DNA from: Bacteroidota bacterium
GTDB taxonomy: Bacteria; Bacteroidota; Ignavibacteria; Kapaibacteriales; UBA2268
Direction of reading: 5' to 3'
DNA: 7,236 nt
Assembly: GCA_017428585.1 (NCBI GenBank)
Contig: JAFRQN010000074.1
Coordinates: 1-7,236 of the forward strand
Position numbers and translations under genes: made by a program. The first letter of the stretch is position 1. The number at the start of each line of letters is the position of its first letter. A model generated the notes under the pieces. It ran no database searches and was not told where the DNA came from. It saw only the letters and a list, made by a program, of their open reading frames with translations. Shown in pieces: positions 6,644 through 7,236 of the stretch.

Positions 6644-7236
6644 ATGAAATATAAAATTATTTTTGCTTTAGTTTTTGTTAGTTTTTTTGCTTGTTTAACT
6701 GCTTTTGCTCAAGGAGTAGTAATAGAAAACTTGTCTTCTGTAAATAAATTTACTCCTCTGTTTGAAATAGGCTTAGGAACTGATATGAGTACCGCATCAA
6801 GTTATTTTTTAAATAATGGCGATAATTGTATTGCAGATACCGTTTATTATAAAAATGAAGGGGATACTGTATTTACGCCATATCCTTATACTACAGATTT
6901 GAAACAGAATACTTATAGTATTAATTTCAAATTATACAATCCTTATGATTTATATTTTCTCAAATCTATTAATTTAGAATTTCCTTTTACATATACTTCT
7001 TTGGAAGAAAAATTTATGTATGATTCTTTAACTTATTCAGTACGGTATACACGTAATAAAGATAGCAGATTTGATTTAGAAGGTATGTATGTAGGATTAA
7101 ATTTTTTTGATATTGAATTAAATCCAATAAATTTTAAGGTATTTTCCCGATATTATCTTCCATTTTATAAATACAAAGAACAATCTGATTCTACAGATGA
7201 TTTAATATATAATAAACAAATTGAATTAGGAAGAAG
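6644..7236 (+). CDS. Secreted, probably outer-membrane beta-barrel protein, 3'-truncated by the window edge
   Basis: The frame is open from ATG at 6644 to the end of the window (197 codons), so the C-terminus is missing. Residues 1-22 are a signal peptide: basic MKYK, hydrophobic core IIFALVFVSFFACLTAF, and a signal peptidase I site AFA before Gln23. Cys17 lies inside the hydrophobic core with FFA before it, so a lipoprotein is less likely but not ruled out. The mature part is rich in Tyr, Phe, Asn and Asp, with alternating polar/hydrophobic segments of strand length (for example NTYSINFKLYNPYDLYF, SINLEFPFTYTSL, FDLEGMYVGLNFFDIEL, FKVFSRYYLPFY). This is typical of outer-membrane barrels. It has no named motif, so no function is assigned. 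No Shine-Dalgarno is present. It lies behind the eno terminator with its own promoter-like element, so it is likely transcribed independently. Confidence 0.72.
   Translation, partial: MKYKIIFALVFVSFFACLTAFAQGVVIENLSSVNKFTPLFEIGLGTDMSTASSYFLNNGDNCIADTVYYKNEGDTVFTPYPYTTDLKQNTYSINFKLYNPYDLYFLKSINLEFPFTYTSLEEKFMYDSLTYSVRYTRNKDSRFDLEGMYVGLNFFDIELNPINFKVFSRYYLPFYKYKEQSDSTDDLIYNKQIELGR

Noticed and set aside
6633..6647. Four-codon frame ATG-GCA-TTA-TTA-TGA overlapping the start of the last gene
   Set aside because: The stop overlaps the ATG at 6644, as in translational coupling, but so short a frame arises easily by chance and has no Shine-Dalgarno. I did not call it a leader peptide.
1..7236. A novel defence, mobile or biosynthetic system
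   Set aside because: The four complete genes are intact housekeeping genes. I saw no transposase, integrase, direct-repeat array, toxin-antitoxin pair or attachment site. The two edge genes are unknown but too incomplete to support such a claim.

Overview
The window is very AT-rich bacterial DNA carrying six protein-coding genes packed with short gaps. Four are universal or near-universal housekeeping genes that can be named with confidence: topA (DNA topoisomerase I), greA (transcript cleavage factor, the only minus-strand gene), mnmE (tRNA wobble-uridine modification GTPase) and eno (enolase). The two genes cut by the window edges are less informative: a 5'-truncated protein of unknown function ahead of topA, and a 3'-truncated secreted protein, probably of the outer membrane, after eno.

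Organism: the base composition, the Asn/Lys/Ile-rich proteins, the scarcity of Shine-Dalgarno sequences ahead of several genes, and promoter-like sequences of the form TTTG-N19-TAnnTTTG (the Bacteroidota primary sigma consensus) together point to a member of the Bacteroidota/Chlorobiota (FCB) side of the tree, with a Gram-negative envelope. This is an inference. The protein sequences were not compared with any database, and other AT-rich lineages cannot be excluded.

Layout: (1) bases 1-2961, plus strand: unknown gene followed after 19 bases by topA, probably one transcript. (2) bases 2978-3025: a long perfect hairpin with A- and T-tracts on its two sides, placed between the convergent topA and greA and able to terminate both. 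(3) bases 3053-3532, minus strand: greA. (4) bases 3533-3726: the divergent greA/mnmE control region, with two overlapping promoter-like elements facing each other and a terminator-like hairpin in the greA leader. (5) bases 3727-5079: mnmE. (6) bases 5080-5207: short gap with an AT inverted repeat. (7) bases 5208-6506: eno, closed by a hairpin/T-tract terminator. (8) bases 6644-7236: secreted protein with its own promoter-like element. No gap exceeds 300 bases.

There is no shared pathway: these are separate transcription units for DNA topology, transcription, tRNA modification and glycolysis. I see no mobile element, CRISPR array, tRNA, rRNA or defence system. The observations most worth following are regulatory: the interlocked greA/mnmE promoters and the hairpin in the greA leader, which resembles in layout the terminated leader known upstream of E. 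coli greA.
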